Source of the DNA: Artocarpus heterophyllus
Taxonomy: Eukaryota > Streptophyta > Magnoliopsida > Rosales > Moraceae
Length of the DNA: 64,000 bases
Direction of reading: 5' to 3'
NCBI GenBank assembly: GCA_025403435.1
Contig: CM046345.1
Location: forward strand, 17,526,160 to 17,590,159
The position numbers and the translations under genes were made by a program. Under the pieces are notes generated by a model. It made no database searches. It was not told where the DNA came from and was given only the letters and a program-made list of their open reading frames with translations. Positions 61,641 through 64,000 of this stretch are shown piece by piece; positions within the stretch are counted from its first letter, which is position 1, and the number at the start of each line of letters is the position of its first letter.

Positions 61641-62142
61641 AAAAAAGAGCCCAAAAAAAAAAAAAAAACAAAAAACAAAGGGAGTTTTTGACCAAAGGGC
61701 AAAAAAAAAAAATCCTAATTGAGGAAAAAAAAATTTTTTTTTGATAGGAAACAAAAATATCATTTTAGGTAAATTGCTTCTTTTTTTCACATAAAAATAC
61801 AATTTTTGTAGAAAAAATGCTTAAGTTTTTTATAAAAAAAGATAAAAATAATTGTAACCATAAAAGACCCTTAATAGGTAAAAATGGATAAAATTAAAGT
61901 AATTTTTATATTTAAAAAATATGTTTTCTTAAATTAAAAAACTACTTAAAAAAATTATTTATCTAAAATATTTTTTTTAAGTCATTTTTTAAAATCTTTT
62001 TCTGTGAGTGTAAGTTTCCCACGTGCTACTTCCTAACACGTGCGAGATACGAGTAGGCCAGTTTGTATTTGGGCCTGTCCTGGAGATCTCATGGATTTGT
62101 CAGCCGAATTGAGTTTTTATGTTAAATGCCACACACTGTTTG
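61641..62142. other. Low-complexity AT-rich DNA
   Basis: Long A and T runs (61655-61990) that generate spurious Phe- and Lys-rich frames. No gene. Confidence 0.6.
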
Positions 62143-62143
62143 C

Positions 62144-62186
62144 TTGGATTGATCTACGTCACCCATCCTCACGTAGATCAATCCAA
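62144..62186. repeat. Perfect 16-bp inverted repeat
   Basis: TTGGATTGATCTACGT (62144-62159) and its exact complement (62171-62186), loop of 11 nt. Confidence 0.9.
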
Positions 62187-62572
62187 CAAGAGCGTAACTA
62201 AAACCAAGTGTCTTTATCAAAATACTCCAACTTAGTCCAGGGATATTTTTTCTCTTTTTGTTTCCCTCACTCTTCCCCGCCATCTCTCCCCCACGCTCTT
62301 CCCTAGCTTTCTTCTCGTGCCTCCCTCTCCTCTTTCTCTCACTTCTTTATCCCAGCCGTGTAACTTCACCGGCAACGTCTCTAGCAGAGCAACCTCCCTC
62401 CATACACAACTCATGCGACTCCACTGGTAGATAAGCTCCTCGACGTGCGCCGTCATTAGTAGATCCGTCGAGCCTGTGTTCAACTTAACCTCGCAACAAC
62501 CAATGTTCCTCCAGTCGCTCCTCCTTCTGCCAGCTGTAGATGCCGATGAGAAATGATGTCAACCACTCCATT

Positions 62573-62735
62573 AGGAGCCGCACGACGAGCACGGCTGACT
62601 TCAGGAGCCACGTGACCAACACGGCCAACTTTGGGAGCCGCGAGATTGGCCATGGCCGACTTTGGGAGTCGCGCAACGAGAACGGACTTCAAGAGCCGCA
62701 CAACCAACTATGGTCGACTTGGGAAGTCGCACGAC
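62573..62735. repeat. 30-bp minisatellite, about 5.5 units
   Basis: Units beginning GGGAGCCGC-like at 62573, 62603, 62633, 62664, 62691 and 62722, spaced 30, 30, 31, 27 and 31 bp. GC-rich, with ACGGCYRACTT at the unit ends. Indels between units break any coding frame, so the 124-codon frame at 62540-62914 is probably not a protein. Confidence 0.85.
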
Positions 62736-63149
62736 CGCCAGTTTGTCTCCGTTGTTCTCCTACAATAGATTTGGCTCTCCCGCGGCAAATCCGGCGCCGT
62801 AGTCCCCTACCAGGACGATGGAGGTTTGCCAAAGATTCGCAAAGTAGCCGTCGGAGATTCACTGTTGAATTTCTTTTTTTAGATTTTTTTTATCTAATTA
62901 GTTTTTTTGTATGATTTTTATTTGATTATTGTGTTTGTTGAGGATATATTTAATACTATAAAATGTAACATAATGATGTGGCATGATATTTTTACAATTA
63001 GCTTTTTTAATGATGTAAATCAATCCAAGTTCTTTCTTTGTGACAAAGATCTTAGGCAAATTATAGTAAATAGACCAAAATTTTAAGGTGTATTCATATA
63101 AATGTAACTTTTTTCAACACAATTTTTATTTATACTATAAAATGTAAAG

Positions 63150-63450
63150 TCTTATGTCTTCTACTTAGAGTACGTCCCTCTGAGGCATGTTTGTATGTCC
63201 CTCTAAGACATTTTTTGTGTCTCTCAAGGATATGTCATATGTCCCACCGGAACATGTTCATATGTCCCTTTGGGATTTTTTTGTATCCCTTGAAGACATA
63301 TTGCATGTCTCTTTGGGACTTTTTTCGTGTCCTTTGAATCCATGTCGATGTCTCATCGGGACATATCCACATGTCTCTTCGGGACTTTTTTTGTCCTTTA
63401 GGAACATGTCGCATGTCTCTCTAGGACATTTTATGGTGTCCCTCCAAATC
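63150..63450. repeat. Degenerate GTCCC/GGGAC repeat
   Basis: About a dozen alternating ATGTCYC and GGGACTTTTTT phrases occur, spaced irregularly at 20-45 bp (for example TGTCCCTTTGGGATTTTTTT and TGTCTCTTCGGGACTTTTTT). Adjacent GTCCC and GGGAC make small hairpins. The 101- and 110-codon frames across it merely translate the repeat. Confidence 0.75.
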
Positions 63451-64000
63451 ATTTTTAGGTGTCCAGCTTTGTTAAAAACCATTACCAACTGAATAGAAAC
63501 ATAATGCTTCGGCTTCTGTAGTGTTTTTAACTGAGTTTGATTTCTTAACTTGTATAAACAAACATCCATTGATGCCCGAACAAACAACATTTAATTTAAT
63601 ACAAAAAAAAACCTTGAAAAAAAACTTCCATTGATCTAAATCCAAACCTAAAACGTCTTGAGAATTTTTTTGTTTGAATTATGGGGAAAAAAATGGCGCA
63701 AAATTCTGCCCTATTATTTTCAGAAAATTCATGAATTCATCACGTAAAATTGTAATTAACGAGCAAGAGAATTCTCAATAAATGGCCAAATAAGCACTTA
63801 GAATATAACAGGAAAAAAAACTAGATTGAATTTACCAGCAAAAGCAAAATCTAATAATTGATTTATAATCAAAAATGGGATTTTAACAAAGTAGAATTGA
63901 AATTCGACGTTTAGAGAACATGAAAAAACAATGTTGAAAACAACATTAGATTTTCCACATAAATCCTAACAAACACGAAAATAAAAAATAAAAACCAACG
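63451..64000. other. AT-rich intergenic DNA, no gene
   Basis: Poly-A runs and dense stop codons, running to the window edge. Confidence 0.5.

Larger units (their letters stand above)
62143..63029. mobile_element. Element with 19-bp terminal inverted repeats
   Basis: CTTGGATTGATCTACGTCA at 62143-62161 matches the reverse complement of 63011-63029 at 17 of 19 positions. The left end also has a perfect 16-bp inverted copy at 62171-62186 (11-nt loop). The interior is CT-rich then GC-rich, quite unlike the flanks, and carries a 30-bp minisatellite, reminiscent of a MULE or MITE that captured DNA. No target duplication was seen, so the class is uncertain. Confidence 0.45.

Noticed and set aside
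61423..61802. Minus-strand frames of 90 and 66 codons upstream of THG1
   Set aside because: Largely poly-Phe/Lys from A/T runs. At best the first part overlaps a 5' leader exon.
62232..62914. Several frames on both strands (75-124 codons)
   Set aside because: They arise from the GC-rich 30-bp minisatellite, whose unit indels (27-31 bp) break any repeat protein.

Overview
The window is nuclear DNA of a flowering plant. It is very AT-rich, dominated by LTR retrotransposons and their solo LTRs, and the only cellular genes are intron-rich (GT-AG) and plant-like: transcription factor TFIIE subunit beta, a two-domain tRNA-His guanylyltransferase (THG1) and a small plant-type membrane protein. Nothing visible fixes the species. 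No rRNA, tRNA, CRISPR or organellar genes were recognised.

Layout. 1-29 kb is a repeat graveyard. A family of about 2.7-3.3 kb gypsy-like LTRs (starting TGTGATGACC/TGTAACGACC, ending GTTACA or GTCATA) sits in both orientations, often nested with target-site duplications. Two remnants of a roughly 2 kb Copia LTR lie among them, with AT-rich filler and an exact 187-bp tandem duplication. 29.3-39.0 kb is a large inverted duplication (arms about 4.5 kb, spacer about 0.6 kb). Each arm carries a complete four-exon TFIIE-beta gene, so the two copies are convergent; both share one 8-bp duplication that shifts the C-terminal frame. 39.0-44.3 kb is a 5'-truncated, degenerate Copia element whose long 3' LTR ends the palindrome. 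44.5-47.3 kb is an isolated 2748-bp solo LTR with a perfect 5-bp target duplication. 48.2-48.6 kb is an intact 131-aa single-membrane-span gene with a TATA box. 49.9-61.1 kb is a THG1 gene on the minus strand that I read as a pseudogene (lost start codon, broken splice donors, frameshifts, a nonsense codon). Its last large intron holds a pristine Copia element (50802-55918) with identical 260-bp LTRs, a 5-bp target duplication and one open 1470-codon gag-pol frame. 61.6-64 kb has low-complexity DNA, an 887-bp element with terminal inverted repeats containing a 30-bp minisatellite, and a degenerate GTCCC/GGGAC repeat.

How it fits together. The cellular genes are unrelated housekeeping functions (RNA polymerase II initiation, tRNA-His maturation) and do not form a unit. 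What links the region is its repeat history: nested LTR insertions, LTR-LTR recombination leaving solo LTRs, one segmental inverted duplication that could produce double-stranded RNA from a basal transcription factor gene, decay of THG1 and a very recent Copia insertion. A roughly 22-bp motif with a TCGGC-NN-GCCGA core recurs inside LTRs of two different superfamilies and is the least conventional signal here.
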